The position numbers and the translations under genes are program-made. A stretch of 51,125 nucleotides of DNA from Apostichopus californicus (Eukaryota > Echinodermata > Holothuroidea > Aspidochirotida > Stichopodidae), in NCBI GenBank assembly GCA_020650975.1, contig JAIPMN010000098.1:1-51125 (forward strand), read 5' to 3'. The notes beneath the pieces are model-generated. The model did not search any database. It was not told where the DNA came from and saw only the letters and a program-made list of their open reading frames with translations. This document shows positions 1-13,200 of this stretch, piece after piece; position 1 is the stretch's first letter, and each line of letters opens with the position of its first letter.

Positions 1-397
1 CGATACTTATACAAACTGTTTGGGTGTAGCATCGAAAGCGTGAACATCGATATCATTCAGTGTCGATTGCATGTACTTCGCAAGCTTTAACGGCGAGAAC
101 TTTGATATCACCAACGACTTATTGCTCCATTTGCCTTCCGTAAATATTAGCGGCAAATCACATAGATCACGACATAGGCGGGGTAAACCACGGGGTAAAC
201 GCGCAAGTCACGATAGGCGTTGTTGAATTGAATGAAGGACTCACCATTTATGAGATGCCTGACTGGCTGTCACTTTAGTAAATGTTGTGGCTAGATCAAC
301 TTAGTTAGATATGCCAGATCTTTTTTTTTATTAGCTAGAATCATACCGATGCAGTGCAGTTCTTCGAGCAAATATTTACCTCTAAAGTGCATTACCG
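1..397. other. non-coding, nothing recognised
   Basis: No exon with homology or consistent splice sites was seen. The short open frames here have no recognisable product. Confidence 0.5.
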
Positions 398-693
398 GTG
401 CTGTGGCCGAGTGGATAAAGGCGGTGGCATTTGAAGCAATTAGGCTTAGCAATCGGGAGATCATATAATAAGGTGGGTTTTTCATCCAAGAGCAATCTAT
501 GGTTTTCCGTTTTCAATGATGACTTTCAAATTGAGAACATTTCAATTGGTGTTTAAATGTTGAATTGGAAGCCACCCACGTGTAAGTTGTAATCCATAAG
601 CCCTTGCGGGTTTCTCCCACATTTTGGGTTGCGTAAGCATCCTAAAAATAACTGCTGATTAAGCGATTATTATGATGATTATTATTACTATTA
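398..693 (+). mobile_element. degraded tRNA-derived SINE (candidate)
   Basis: A tRNA Ser/Leu-like A box (TGGCCGAGTGG, 404-414) is followed about 60 nt later by a degenerate B box (GGTTTTTCATCC, about 476-487). The body ends at TTAAGCG followed by an imperfect TTA/GAT-rich tail (about 659-693). That ending resembles the AAGCGC plus (TTA)n tail of the LINE fragment at 42027-42090. The anticodon arm does not fold, so this is not a working tRNA gene. Boundaries are approximate and no target-site duplication was identified. Confidence 0.4.
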
Positions 694-897
694 GGTCCAT
701 GACCCCCCCCCCCCCCTATTTCCCATTCAGTCTAAAATATACCTACTGGACACTTGGATATTTACTTCCGACAACGAATGCTGACTCTGACAGTCATGGC
801 ATTTCCTGTATCAATATGCAAGATTGCAAGAACCATGTGTCATTATTATCCCATCGCTTCCAGTGTTGTCGCTGGCGCTACAGTATTCTCGACGTCC

Positions 898-930
898 GTA
901 TTACGTCATGAACAATGGTCGCCATCTTGT
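898..930. promoter_or_regulatory. CRE-like plus YY1-like sites
   Basis: A CRE-like TTACGTCA (901-908) lies 11 bp before a YY1-type CGCCATCTTG (920-929). Such pairs are common in promoters of housekeeping genes. No gene start could be tied to it; it might serve an upstream INO80D start or a leftward gene outside the window. Confidence 0.25.
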
Positions 931-1045
931 TTTAGGGCAAACAAATAAGATATAGCCTACTGGACAAAATTAAGACAAACACGTACTAAGTAAAGTTAGA
1001 GGAAATCATTGTCAGTGTTTTTCCTTAACTTTGGTTTGTGACTTA

Positions 1046-1290
1046 AAGGTATGCTGTATTGGCTCCAAATATGCTAGATATTCAAATATGGTCACCTTTG
1101 GTCAAAATTCTTAAACTGTTTTGATTGCAACCTTGGAGGAAATGTTCCTCATTGTGACATTCAGTCATCTTGTGTGGTCCTTAACATTGTCTGAGAACAA
1201 TTTGGAGAGTAAAGCCCTCAAGGAAAGTACTTTTTGAAAACTTCTAGCAATTATAGCGTGCTATAATTTGAGGCCTATACTGACTACCTT
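1046..1290. mobile_element. inverted-repeat (foldback/MITE-like) element, copy A
   Basis: The left arm (about 1050-1081) contains TATTGGCTCCAAATATGCT. The right arm (about 1244-1283), reverse complemented, reads GGCCTCAAATTATAGCAC followed by GCTATAA. Both resemble the terminal motif of the larger element at 49646-50033. The inner part (1082-1243) has no coding potential. The arms are diverged, so boundaries are approximate. Confidence 0.35.
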
Positions 1291-1470
1291 GACGAAAAGC
1301 TTCTTCAATAGGGAGGATGAAATATTTGTAGTTGGTTGGTCATTGGAACCCTATAATGTGGCTATCTCAGTTGCCATAAAAATGAAGCGAGTGTCGGTGG
1401 TGACCCATGTCGTAGCATGACATGTAGTCAATATCTGATCGAGGGATGAAAAGTTGTCCGTCTGTTTGTT

Positions 1471-1486
1471 TGTGTGTGTGTGTGTG
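1471..1486. repeat. (TG)8 microsatellite
   Basis: Eight uninterrupted TG units follow a looser T/G-rich lead-in. Confidence 0.85.
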
Positions 1487-2750
1487 CTGGCCTCTTGATA
1501 TATGTCGTAGTCTTGCCAAAGAAAACTCTGTCAGTAATATTGTTACATGTTATTCCGTTTTTCAAGATCGTTCAGTTTAAAAGCGTGATTAATCGATGGA
1601 ATTTTCTTTTATAGGGGACACAAATACAAAGTATGATATGACAGAGATCTTTGTGACTGGTAACAAGTAAACAGCTAAGAAATAACTTGTCCGTTTGGCG
1701 TATGTCGTAGTTTTAAATTCTGGGTTTTCATTTTGTAAATCTTAATCCATTTGTTTTATAACTTCTAGTAGCTCAATCAAAGCATGTTCTTTCAAACAGG
1801 CTATTTACATGAACAAAAGGCCGTGTGTTATTTTAAACACCATTATTCTTTAACAAAGTTGCAATACATTGTGTAAACATGATATCTTTAATTGATTAAT
1901 CTTAGATGTTTGTATAGTATCTACATTCTGAAAAGCTCAAAACTTCATCGGAACAGCAAGATTCACATTTCTCTTCTGTTTTCAACCACTGGCACATTCG
2001 TTCATTTATTTTGACTCAGATAAAAAGAACGGCTGAACTCTGTAGACTAGAGTGTATGTTCAGTATAGCGTGTTAATTATGCATTACTTATAAATTCAAT
2101 ATAACGTTCACATTTCAGCATTTGATTCGTCAGAAAACTCAATTAAGAGCAAACCATATCCATTTGCATTCAAGATTTCTTATGAAGATTACGTGAAGAA
2201 TATAGTGGCTGAAAATCCTTCAAAACTGAGCATATTGACAAATATGAATATTCAATAGTTTGGATTGTATCACTTTTAATGTAGGGAATTAATCATTTCA
2301 AGCAGAGAAAATATAACAGAGATTCCAACATGCAAGATAAAAGACACACTATGTTAAAAATTTTGAACTATTAAAATATTTTGTTAAATATGTATCCGCT
2401 TTTACTTCGACTGTATCTGTTTCGTAAGAATTTGAGTTTTCGCCTCGCTCCATTCATTTTCCGTACTTTTATGCTGATATGAGATTGAAACCACATAACA
2501 TGACTCACCCCTGAGAGAAAAATTCTTAAAATATCTCAAATATGTATTCTTTTAAGTTTATTTTGTACCTAAATATTAGAAATGTGTATAAGCTTTTCAT
2601 TTCTTCTAGAAATTTGAAAGTGTGAAGACTCTCCTTTATATTTCTGAGAGATGTAAAAAAGTCCCATCCAGGCCTCCTACTATTGAAAACAGTGTGCACA
2701 CTATGTACACGACGTTGTTGTTCTCCCTTTTGTTGAATGCTGCATTACTC
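1487..2750. other. non-coding, nothing recognised
   Basis: AT-rich sequence upstream of the likely INO80D promoter. No exon, RNA gene or clear repeat was identified. Confidence 0.45.
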
Positions 2751-2886
2751 GTTACACCACACGCCCCTGGCCAATTATGCATATGTTAGCACGCAACAAC
2801 AATCGCCATCTTGAAAAATATTTGGCCAGAAAAACTGGGTGTGGTTACTTGATTTCATCAACCAAATTTTCGAGGTTTTCTGAGTG
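2750..2886 (+). promoter_or_regulatory. INO80D: likely INO80D promoter and non-coding leader exon
   Basis: A CCAAT box (2771-2775) precedes a YY1-type CGCCATCTTG (2804-2813) by about 30 bp. A strong donor, GTAAGT, begins at 2887, so a leader exon could run from about 2800 to 2886 and splice to the acceptor at 4017-4019 in front of the first coding exon. The start of transcription is inferred. The CRE/YY1 cluster near 901-929 is an alternative. Confidence 0.4.
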
Positions 2887-4019
2887 GTAAGTTACTATCT
2901 TTTGATATGGTTGCATGTTATCTGAGACCTGGTGTCTTGATTTCTCAAATTCCGAAAAATCAACGTTTGGAGCCTATCCTATGATAAGTCAGCGGCTAAT
3001 TCGAAAAAAATGTCGCTTTTGGCCATTGTGTACTTTATAAGCACAGCTTTAAGTCTCAACTATTTTGATTAACAGACAAATGCTTATAACTTCCAACGAG
3101 TCAATAAGAAACATCTTCGTGGCTTAATTTCTCGGGAATACGTTAAATAAATTACAGTATTGAACCTCATAGTTCTTTTCGCATTTATGATGTGACGTTC
3201 ACTATGGTATGTTTTGTGAACGTTAGGCTACTGATACAGGCCTAAGCTTTACTGTTGCTAGACCCAGGTCACAAGAATCGTGTCGTTGAATGCTGAATCA
3301 GTAATGGCAATAGTTTCCCTTATGGCCCAAATATTTAACCATTCTTGGTGGTACACGTTAAGGAGAATTTGGATTCGTTTGGTTATATAAGTATTCGTGC
3401 TGAATGAATGAAGACATATCTGTCAGTATAAATACTACGTAGCCTAAAGTGATTGGAATGACCAAACTTATGCCTAAGGCTCTTAGGCCTAGGTCTCAAC
3501 CAAACCATTTCCTAAGAATATTGGGTCAAAGTCATTAGTGAGTTGTTGAGACGATGTCACATTAAATGTAGCATATTGTTCAATATTTTCAAGCGAATAT
3601 AGATCATATTAGTTATGTTTATTTTGTGTTATAACAGTTTTTTTTGGAACAGTTATAGCTCTCAGGCTTTTTCAATTTGATCAGTCCCAAGATTTCAAAC
3701 AGTATAGTACCTCATTATTGCTTGTCTTATTTGCCTCCTATTTCATTGTATAAGCAGGTGATGTTGTTTCTCTCACATGATCAGTGATCAAAATCTGTTT
3801 GTGATCACAGTTTGTCCTTTGTGGGATGTTTCAAGTCAACAAGTTACCATAAGTTGGTTTTGACAATGTGACAAGATTGTATTAGGTAAACAACAACCGC
3901 TATAGTTAGCAGCAGTCATGATTAAATGATTCATTCTCTTTAACCTATGAAAAAGTAATAATAAAAAAAAAGACAGACTATGTTTTGTTATGACCTAGCA
4001 TTCATTCTTATTCTTTCAG

Positions 4020-4254
4020 CCCAAATTGGGCTTGACGGGATGTATGAAGGCAAGAACATCCACCATTCAGAAGACAAAAAGTTACTGTGCTCCTTCAGTG
4101 CGAAGTTGTGCAAGCAACGACGTATCAATGGCTTTGGGTTCTGCATCAGACATGTTCTGGAAGACAAGTCTGCACCATTTAGACAGTGCTCATTTGTGGC
4201 TAAATACAACCATCAGCAATGCACAAATGCTATACCAATTGCAGAACAGAGAAA
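4020..4254 (+). CDS. INO80D: INO80D coding exon 1
   Basis: The acceptor TTCTTTCAG ends at 4019 and the donor GTAAGT begins at 4255. The ATG at 4040 is chosen because it gives MYEGK, the conserved family start. The longer open frame upstream (from 3980) crosses the acceptor and is not coding. Encodes residues 1-71 plus two bases, including C17 to C61 of the first zinc-binding-type module. Confidence 0.9.
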
Positions 4255-7200
4255 GTAAGTTGTATCGATTGGTACTTTAAGGAATGTCCTTCACTATTCT
4301 GCTAAACTGTATCACACTTTACCTCGTTCGTTATTATTACTTAAACTACTCATGTATTGTATTCAAGGTTTGATACCATTTAGTACATTAAGTACACCAA
4401 CTTTTATAGTAATGTGGATGTAATCCTTGCGTGGTTGAAAGGTAATTAATGACAAATTCATTTGAAGGTATCAACTTAGGTTTTTAAAGTTTTTGCAGTG
4501 GTTTTACATTTTGAAAATTCAATTTCTTGCAAATCATTGTTTTGTCTCCACCATTATCTGTGTAAGAAAAGGTCGGGTTGGTTCATTAATTCAAGGATTG
4601 ATTTAAAACTGATTTATTTCTTCACTTCTAGGTGTTGATACTTGTAAGCCATGGTATATTGTCATAGTGACATTTTTGTACTCTTTGAGGTGATGTGGTA
4701 ATTTTAACTAATAATTGAACATTTAAATTTGATTTGACATCCATTATTTGTCCAATAATCCCAAATGACAGGTCAGTACTAAGCCATGTAACGCAACAGT
4801 ACTCTGAGCATTGTAAAGGGCTGCTTTTAGAGCTGTGATTGTTCCAGTCTTTTCTTTCCCATTGTTAGCACTGTGTTACTTATCTATTCAACAGGTATTG
4901 CAACAGTCACATGCAGGTCCTGGGGCTGGTACCCAAGAGGATAAAGAAAAGGAAGCGTAATGTAGATCAAGATCGATTGTTAAATGATCCCGGTTGTGAA
5001 GTCCCTACAGACCCGTCCAAAAATAAGTCCAGACATAAGAAAAAGAAGAAGAAAAAGAGGAAAAGGGAAAAGCACAAATCTAGAAACAAGGAAGAGACAT
5101 CTTCTGGTAAAGGGAAGCATTCTGACAAGGAATCAGGGGTTGATTTATCTCATTTAAGTGCATTTTTACCTAATGGCTCCAACACCTTGCCTGTAGATAT
5201 CCTTAAGAACCTTAATAAGTTTGGTAGTATTCTCCCCAGTGATAAGAGTGTGACCAAATTAAAGAGTACCACTAAAAATTCCAGAGTGAACCAACGTAAA
5301 GAGACAGATGTACGGACTAAAGTGCAGAAACTTTCAAGCAAAGATAACAGTACTTCGGAGAGGACTTCCCACGAGAAGACTGCTCAGCCAGGACACGGTG
5401 AGGGCCAGGAGTCAGATCACTTGTCAGAACTGAGAGCTTTTTCTCAACTCTCATCTCAAGAATTATTAGTAAGAGAGAAGCCCTGCCGGACAAGGACATT
5501 GTTTCATGAAAAAATAAATACTGGCAGTGTTGACAGTTTAAGGCAGCTCCTCCAGGAGAGGGAAGAACAAAGGCAGGACCTTTATCCTTTCAGTGAGTAC
5601 TGTTTGAAGATTTTCTTTTTTTTTTATATATTTCAGGGGGGACTCTGGGTGGAGGTGTTGATGGGTATCTTTTTAAAAGTGAATTCCTAGACTTTCCAGA
5701 CAAACTTAAGTAAGGCCAGGAATGTGTGTGGCAAAGGAAAGGCCATATTTCAAGTTATTTACAAATAGAACATATGTAATAAAAGATTATGAATAGAAAG
5801 AGTTGTACACTGACACATTTGCATCCAACCACTAACAGGTAATGTTGTTTAAACAGTGCTTTAGATCTTTCACTGGATTTTTGTAGATCTATGCTAGTAC
5901 ACATACATCAAGATTCTTAAATCTCTCTTGTGCAATTATGTACCGGCTATGAAATTCAATGATGTGATTATGCTTGCGATGAGATTCATTTTAAAATTTA
6001 CTCCCAAGAGTAAGATGCAGCAAGTTTTCCACTTATGTGTGTATTTTCATGATGGTTACCACATTATAAAAATGCATAGTTAGTGAATAAGCCCTTAGAA
6101 ATTAACATTGCTTCATTGCTATAGAGAATAGCAAAAAGAAATATCAGACAGAAAATAGCAAAGATAGTGACAAAGTTATCTGGTATCACAAGCAATGTTC
6201 TGCACAATATGGGCAACTTAATCCACAAATAATAAGATCCATCTAGCTTTTGTATACAAAACTTAGTTTTTAAACCTCACAAATGCCGTACAAAGTATAA
6301 ATGATACCAATGGCTAGACAATGTTGGGTATAACTAGGGATGTTTTCAGTGAGTTTGGAAAATCCAAGAATGAGATTCTCTTAGAAGCAAGTTTGTTGCC
6401 ACGAAGGACAGTTTTTTTGTTTCACGTCTAGGCCCGCAGTAGTACCCTATATAAGAAGCTGCAGTTACTACTACACAATGCCCCAAGTAGTCTTTTGATT
6501 TTATAGTAGGTTCTAGACCCAAATGGCATGATGATACAGTATCGCTAGTTGTTAATGCTCAGGTCCAATTTTGCTGATTTCAAACGTCATAAATGGAGTA
6601 ATAGTTCACATGAAACTGAACTCGCAGAATTTGAAATTGTCTTTACGTGTTGTTAGGGTTCTAGGTTGTTATGTACTGAAACATTTCATGTTTGGTAATA
6701 CAGTACTGCATGTGTACAGCCATTGTTACTTTCTTGTGGGATAAGCCTGTGATCTTGGAGGTGTAAATCTCGTCGTCAAGGCTTTGTCTCTTTGTCAGAG
6801 CTATTGTTCGTAGTATGACAGGAAACACTCATGATAGATGAGAAAAACAAATAACATTAGCAATGAAACTTCAAAACCTTCCAATCACAAGTTGGAAATT
6901 GAAAAGATTATCCATTCCTTAAATTTTGATCTTGAAGCGTGAGGTCTAAGTGAAATCGTTGTATATCCTTACTTAACACATCCCTGGCTTAGGCTATGGG
7001 ACGAATGTTTTAAAGGAAGTTTATAGTGAAAAATGGGTTTCAGTCCTTCCGGTCATATCTTTTTTTGCCTTTGTATCGCCCTAAGCCTTGCCCTGTGATG
7101 AATTTTAGTTTCTGTGATAGAGTGCTTGAAATGTTGGCCCGTCCTGCCACAAAATGCGAATCTAACACTGACTTACGTCGAGATGTGACGTCAGTGCGGC

Positions 7201-10200
7201 ACATTGGTCAGACTCTATTAAGCTTGTCCTTGATAGTTGATACAATACACAGGAATGTGTACAGACAATGCGTACAAAAAATATCTGAACAACATGTCTG
7301 TTATGAAGAAGAACTAGTTCCGGAACTCTAGAACGTTTTAACTCTCCGAAAGATTGCTAACTTGCAACTTCACCGGGAAATGTCCATCTAAATCCCTATT
7401 TTACTTTCAGAAATTTTAACTTTTCTTGCTACAATGCTGGTTGCTTATGATAGCGTCCCTGTAGCCCCCGAAACGAAGTGCTGCGATGACTTCACAGTCC
7501 CTCATCGTTCTCCACTGTTCAAAATATATTAGATTAAGTTTGCGCGAAAGTTCAAAAATTCACTTCTCCTGAAGCATGGGATGAAAAATCCCCCAAACTA
7601 CTGTAGGACTGTGGTGATGAAAAGTTATTTTTTTTTGATATTCCCAATAGACTGCCACTTAAAGTTCCCGTAATGTTATGGTGAGACATTGTTTACACCT
7701 TGTTTGCTGATATAAGACTTCATCTTAGGCATTTAGATAACTAATTTTATCAGTTTTTGCTAATATATTAATTTTTTTTCCGTCAGAATCACAGTAAGCT
7801 TCGCCATCAATTACAACCTGAACATTTTACCTCATCAATAAAGAAAGACTTTTCTTCCTTACATAAACAAATTCTTTTAACAAACTGACTTTCATCATGT
7901 AAAATGACAAGCACAAGACAAATTACAAGAGTAACCAATCTCAGTTTTCTCTGATATATTTGAAAAGTTTTCATAAAATATGGTCAATTACAATAAATTT
8001 AGTTTATTGGATTGGTATCCAGAAATCTTTGAGAGTTGCTCATTTATTATTATTTGGAATAGTGTCATAGTCACGTCATTTCCATTACTTATACATGTAT
8101 GCCATCTGGGTCCCGGCGCATTCATTTTGATTTTGCTGTTATTGGCACTGTTGTGGTACAGTAGTGAGTGACTATTGTACATTATAAATTATGCTGTATA
8201 CAAAATTACAATTGCTACTATAGTTACGAGGACAAAATGCAATGAATTTTGAGTCAATTATCGTTGAAAAAATTGGACACTACCATTAGCGAAACAAATG
8301 CTGACAGCATATATTGGATCTTGACTGGCTCGCTTAAAAATTATTCATCTACATTTCTCTATGAAAATATTTTCAAAAATCTGAAAATTCCAGTCACATA
8401 ATTGCCTGTTTGCATCTTCAGAGTTAAGGAAGCTTTAAGCATTGATTTTAGTCAACGTTCAACAGGACTTGAATTCATTCGCAATAAGGAGGGAAAATGT
8501 GATTGTATGTGTAACATTACATTGAATTGAATTTTATTGTCCACAATCGGAAAATTGGCTTACACAGGTCGTAAACGGAAAAAAAAGAGCAATAGTATAA
8601 GTATCATTAGACTGCGATACACATACAGTAATACAAACATATATACAGCAAGTCCTATAAATAAGAAACTTATCTTCTCACATAATGGGCAACAAGCTTT
8701 CTTAACATACATGTTCTTTAATTACTCACTTGCTCATGAAAGTCATACTGTCATATATGGCTAAAACAGTAGTAGCTTAGATCAATTGTTTTCATATTTT
8801 GAATAATATTCAATATTATGAGTAATATTAAGTGAAATTGAATTTATTTGCCACCATCAACGCAAGCAGTATATTGCATAAATTTTATATCCCCAAAGGA
8901 CTACTGCAGCAAAGAGGCATTATGCAAACAATATGTACTGTTTGTTAAAAGCTTTCGATCATATCACTTGATATTGTCCTGAATGGCTAGTAGTATTAAT
9001 AGTTACCTCACATTGATTGGCAATTGTTATTAAACAATTAATAAGAATATGAGAACAGTACACAAAGTTTGGTTATCAATTTTGATAGGCTGTTTGTTTC
9101 CTAGTAACGAGGCTGTCTTGAGAGGTTGTATAGGGAGGGACCGAGGGAGCTGGTGTAGATTTCCAAACTTGTGTAAGTGTAGACAATGGTCACTCAGTCA
9201 TGTCTTTGTTTCACTGTACGTGTACATTACAATAACATCAAGTTTTAATAGAGAATCTGGAAGAAAAAACTTGGATGCTTGTTGCCAAGATGACCGTCAT
9301 AACAGAGAAACAAAATTATTTGCATTACTCCAACCTCTCACCCCCCCCCCCCCCATCCTCCCACCCTCAAACATTGGTTAGGAAGTTCCTGTGCCATGTA
9401 CAAATGCATCCACTTTGCAGGTATTCTTTATTTAATTGCTTGCCAAATTGATGAGCCCAATCTGTTCGGATTATTACAAATAGTATACTGTAGATCTCTG
9501 TTGAATTTTACTTTTTAAGTACAATATTTCAACCCTTAACTTTATGAAATGCTGCTTTATTTTGAAAGTGTTGTCAATTATTAACAGAAATGAACTTTAA
9601 CCTGCAATTTACAATGAAGATAAAACTTCCTGGATTGATGTTTCAGAAAAGGAGTTTATGATAAAAAATCCCATCTGTCACTTTCTGACGAGGAAGTTGG
9701 CATGGATAATGAAGAAATAATTAGAACAAGGGCAAATAATAGATTATGAGCCAGAAAGAGACCAAACATTAAACTTTGAATAAATCCATGTGAGTGACTG
9801 AGTGATTTCAAGATGGATAGGGAAGTGTTGGGTACAGTAGGAGAACTTAACAGCATTTGCAAACAGACTGCCAATTGGTATTTGTATGTAAAGATTATAT
9901 TCACTTTCTCTCCCTTTCAAATCTACCAGTGCTCAAAAGTGATTTTAAAGGGTTCAGGATGAAGGTTCAAAAACTGTTTCTATAGTAAAAGAAAGACATA
10001 CTCTACATGTACCAAAGTGCAAGAAACGTGAAAATATGTATATCGATACACATTTAATATTACCCCTCACAAGACCTGTCGCCACACAACCATGTTTGCA
10101 TTTTGAGCCATCCTCTCTACATACAGTATACTGTGTTATAATGACATATCCCAATTGCTATCTGGTCTACTGTCTTCATTCAGCAATTTTTCTTCGTAAT

Positions 10201-13200
10201 CGGCAAAGGCCAAAGAAATCAGTGTGATGGTATGTGTGTATATATGGGTGTTTGTGTGTGTGTGAGCCTAGCCTGTTGACACCAAAGTCATGAAAACTGA
10301 TGGTTTAACTTCATACTTGGTATGTGGCTTCACATTAGTAAGTACTGTACTGTAGGTCAAAGTAAACCTTTGAAAGTCTCGTAGAGAGGATAACTTCAAA
10401 AGATAATTTTGGAAGAACTTCCACACATGGTATGGGAATCCTGCAATAAACAAACTAGGCTTTCTGTGTAGGTAAGTCCAAATTTGAGAACTTTGTCAAC
10501 ATGAAAATTGCAGAAGTTAAAAACTTTGGTATGCTATAGTGTATATTGGTACCTTATTGAGCACAATAATCCTTTTCTTTCCTATATGGAGGTTGTAGGT
10601 CAAGAGAGGTCAAGGTCTGAACATTAAAACATGATAACTCCAATAAATACTGTAAAACTTGATTAAATTTCATATCTCATATGTTTGTCTGCAGTTTATT
10701 GTACAAAGAGCCAAAGACAATATTGTTTACTGTGTGTAAATATCATTTGAGGTATGTGGATCCCTCTGATTAAGGATAAGAACGTTGTGCACACAGTTTA
10801 CACTCATAAAATGCAGCAAGGAATCACAAACCCTGTTGGATGTGTGGTTTCACACTTCAGCAGAGAAATTTGCATCATTCAATCACAATATGTACGAATA
10901 TTTTTAGCCTTCCCGAAGCCACTTTTAAAGCATTATAGGTCAAGATGTGACATTTTGAACATATGTAGAAGATTGGGGATTATTATCACCCTTTTTGTAC
11001 CTGTAGGAGGATTAATTTCATGTGAACACAATTGTAAAGTTTATATTCTCATTGTTGTGTTTCTCACATGTGTATCCTTAGCTTGCTGGATTCATTAAGT
11101 GCGCCATCAATGTGGCATTAAAACAAAGCGAAAGTGTTAGTGACATTCGCTTTGACTGTTAACCATATTCATGATTAAAAAATTATGGACCCTGTTATTA
11201 ATTAATAATAATTATGCACATGTATGGCAAACAAGTAAGAACAATGTTGGGAGGCTAGCTGATAACAGCTGCACAAAATAAATTTAACAGAAATTTAACA
11301 GAAGCAAAACAGATTGAACAATTAGCAGATTAATCAAGTTGAAACTAATTTAAATTGTCAACTTCACAACTTGAGTATGTACAGTACAGTATCTGGGTTA
11401 ACAAATGCTGCTCATAGGAGCTTCAAAACTCATCATATTTTGTGGTTTTTATTGTGTACTTGCAGACTGTTTGGTCAAAACAGATTGAACAATTAGCAGA
11501 TTAATCAAGTTGAAACTAATTTAAATTGTCAACTCACAACTTGAGTATGTACAGTACAGTATCTGGGTTAACAAATGCTGCGCATAGGAGCTTCAAAACT
11601 CATCATGTTTTGTGGTTTGTGTTAGTGTTATTTGGTGTATTGTACTAGCAGAACTGTTTGGTAAGCAGTGTCTAGCAGTGAGCTCAGTTCTATAGTGTTA
11701 CAGTTAATACAGGTTGTGTTTATACAAAATATGTTGACTGTATTACCTTGATTCTAAATGCCTAACTATAATATAAGAATTTTACTACCTTCAAAAAGTT
11801 TTTGGGCAACCATAAAAGTAAAAAATAGTAATTAGGCGTCCCGGATATAAACTAGAAAAAACATCGTTTTTTTTTTCAAGGGGTAAATTGATATACTTTG
11901 TTATACCTCAGTGGTTGTTTGTGTTTACTAAGTATTTTGTTTTTTGGCAACTTCAATATCTTTGTTCTCTCAGGACTGCTAATCCACAGCATCTGAGTTG
12001 TGATTGTTGCAATCCAATTATAATTTCAATTTGTGAACTGCGGAGTGAACACGCTCTCAGGAAATTAGGAATGCACTGTCTTGTAGCGCATGTCCTTGAC
12101 CAGGAATGCCATATACTTTGGGTAAACAGTCCTTATAATAGCAAGTTAAAAGGCTGAGTGAAGTATTGTGGCAACTTTCTGCAGAACAAACTAATTGCTT
12201 GCATTTTTCATTTGACTTAATTGAGTTTTATACCTTCCTTCTGCATGACAGTCAGTCAGTCTTTTTTTCTTAGTATACATTGCAGGTTTACCTGTTTTTA
12301 GTGTGCATTCAGTAGGTTTCTGTGTTACAATGTTTTTCAGTGATTATTATAGTTGGTTAGAAGTAGTCAACACTATTACTGGACTATGTATCAGAGTAGA
12401 TGATTGGTATTATAATATAGTAGTACAGTACAGCAAATAATTACTCCCTCCTTTATTTTATAAGACATTCATGGCAGTTCCCGCCCCTATCAAACAAACT
12501 CTCACCCCTTCCCCCATCCCCCTCCTTGTCCCTTCCTCCTTAGCCATTCTCCAGATAACTTTAGCTAAGTGTATACATATGTACAGTACCAATGTGATTC
12601 AAGTGTATCCAAATAACACTGGAATTGTAGATTTTGTAAGCCTTCAGATCGATACAGTAGATTATGAAAGGGAGAGGACGTGGGTGTTGACTCGGAAAAG
12701 GGGTCACAGTGGAGGAACATTGATCATGCAGTATGTTAGCAATTCTTTGAGGCTACAGTAGATAGATTTGAGTGCCTGTCTTGAATGGAGACAGGTACAG
12801 TATACACCCCCAACCAGAAACGTATAAGTTTTTCATTTTTGTACCATTCCTGCAAATTATGATCTGCTTAAATCAAATTCATCTGATATTCAGATTAATA
12901 GTATTACTGTTCTTCAGCCAGATTTTCGTGTTGAATTTTGGTACAAGACTCAACTAACAGATAGTGGGTCTTCAAATATTATAAATTTAAATTACTTCTG
13001 ACAAACGTCTCATCAGGCACAAGGAACTTATGACATTTAAGTGACATTTATGAGGTTTACAAACTGTATATATACTGAATGTGTCTTTGAAGCAGCAAAT
13101 GTTATCTTGTCAGGTACACATATTGTTATATTGAGAAACTTTCCTTAATGAACTCTTCGTTGCATGTAACGCAATATTTAGTCAATTCTTTAAGGTTTAA

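Noticed and set aside
398..490. A functional tRNA-Ser gene
   Set aside because: A- and B-box-like words are present, but the anticodon and acceptor stems do not pair. Better explained as a SINE head.
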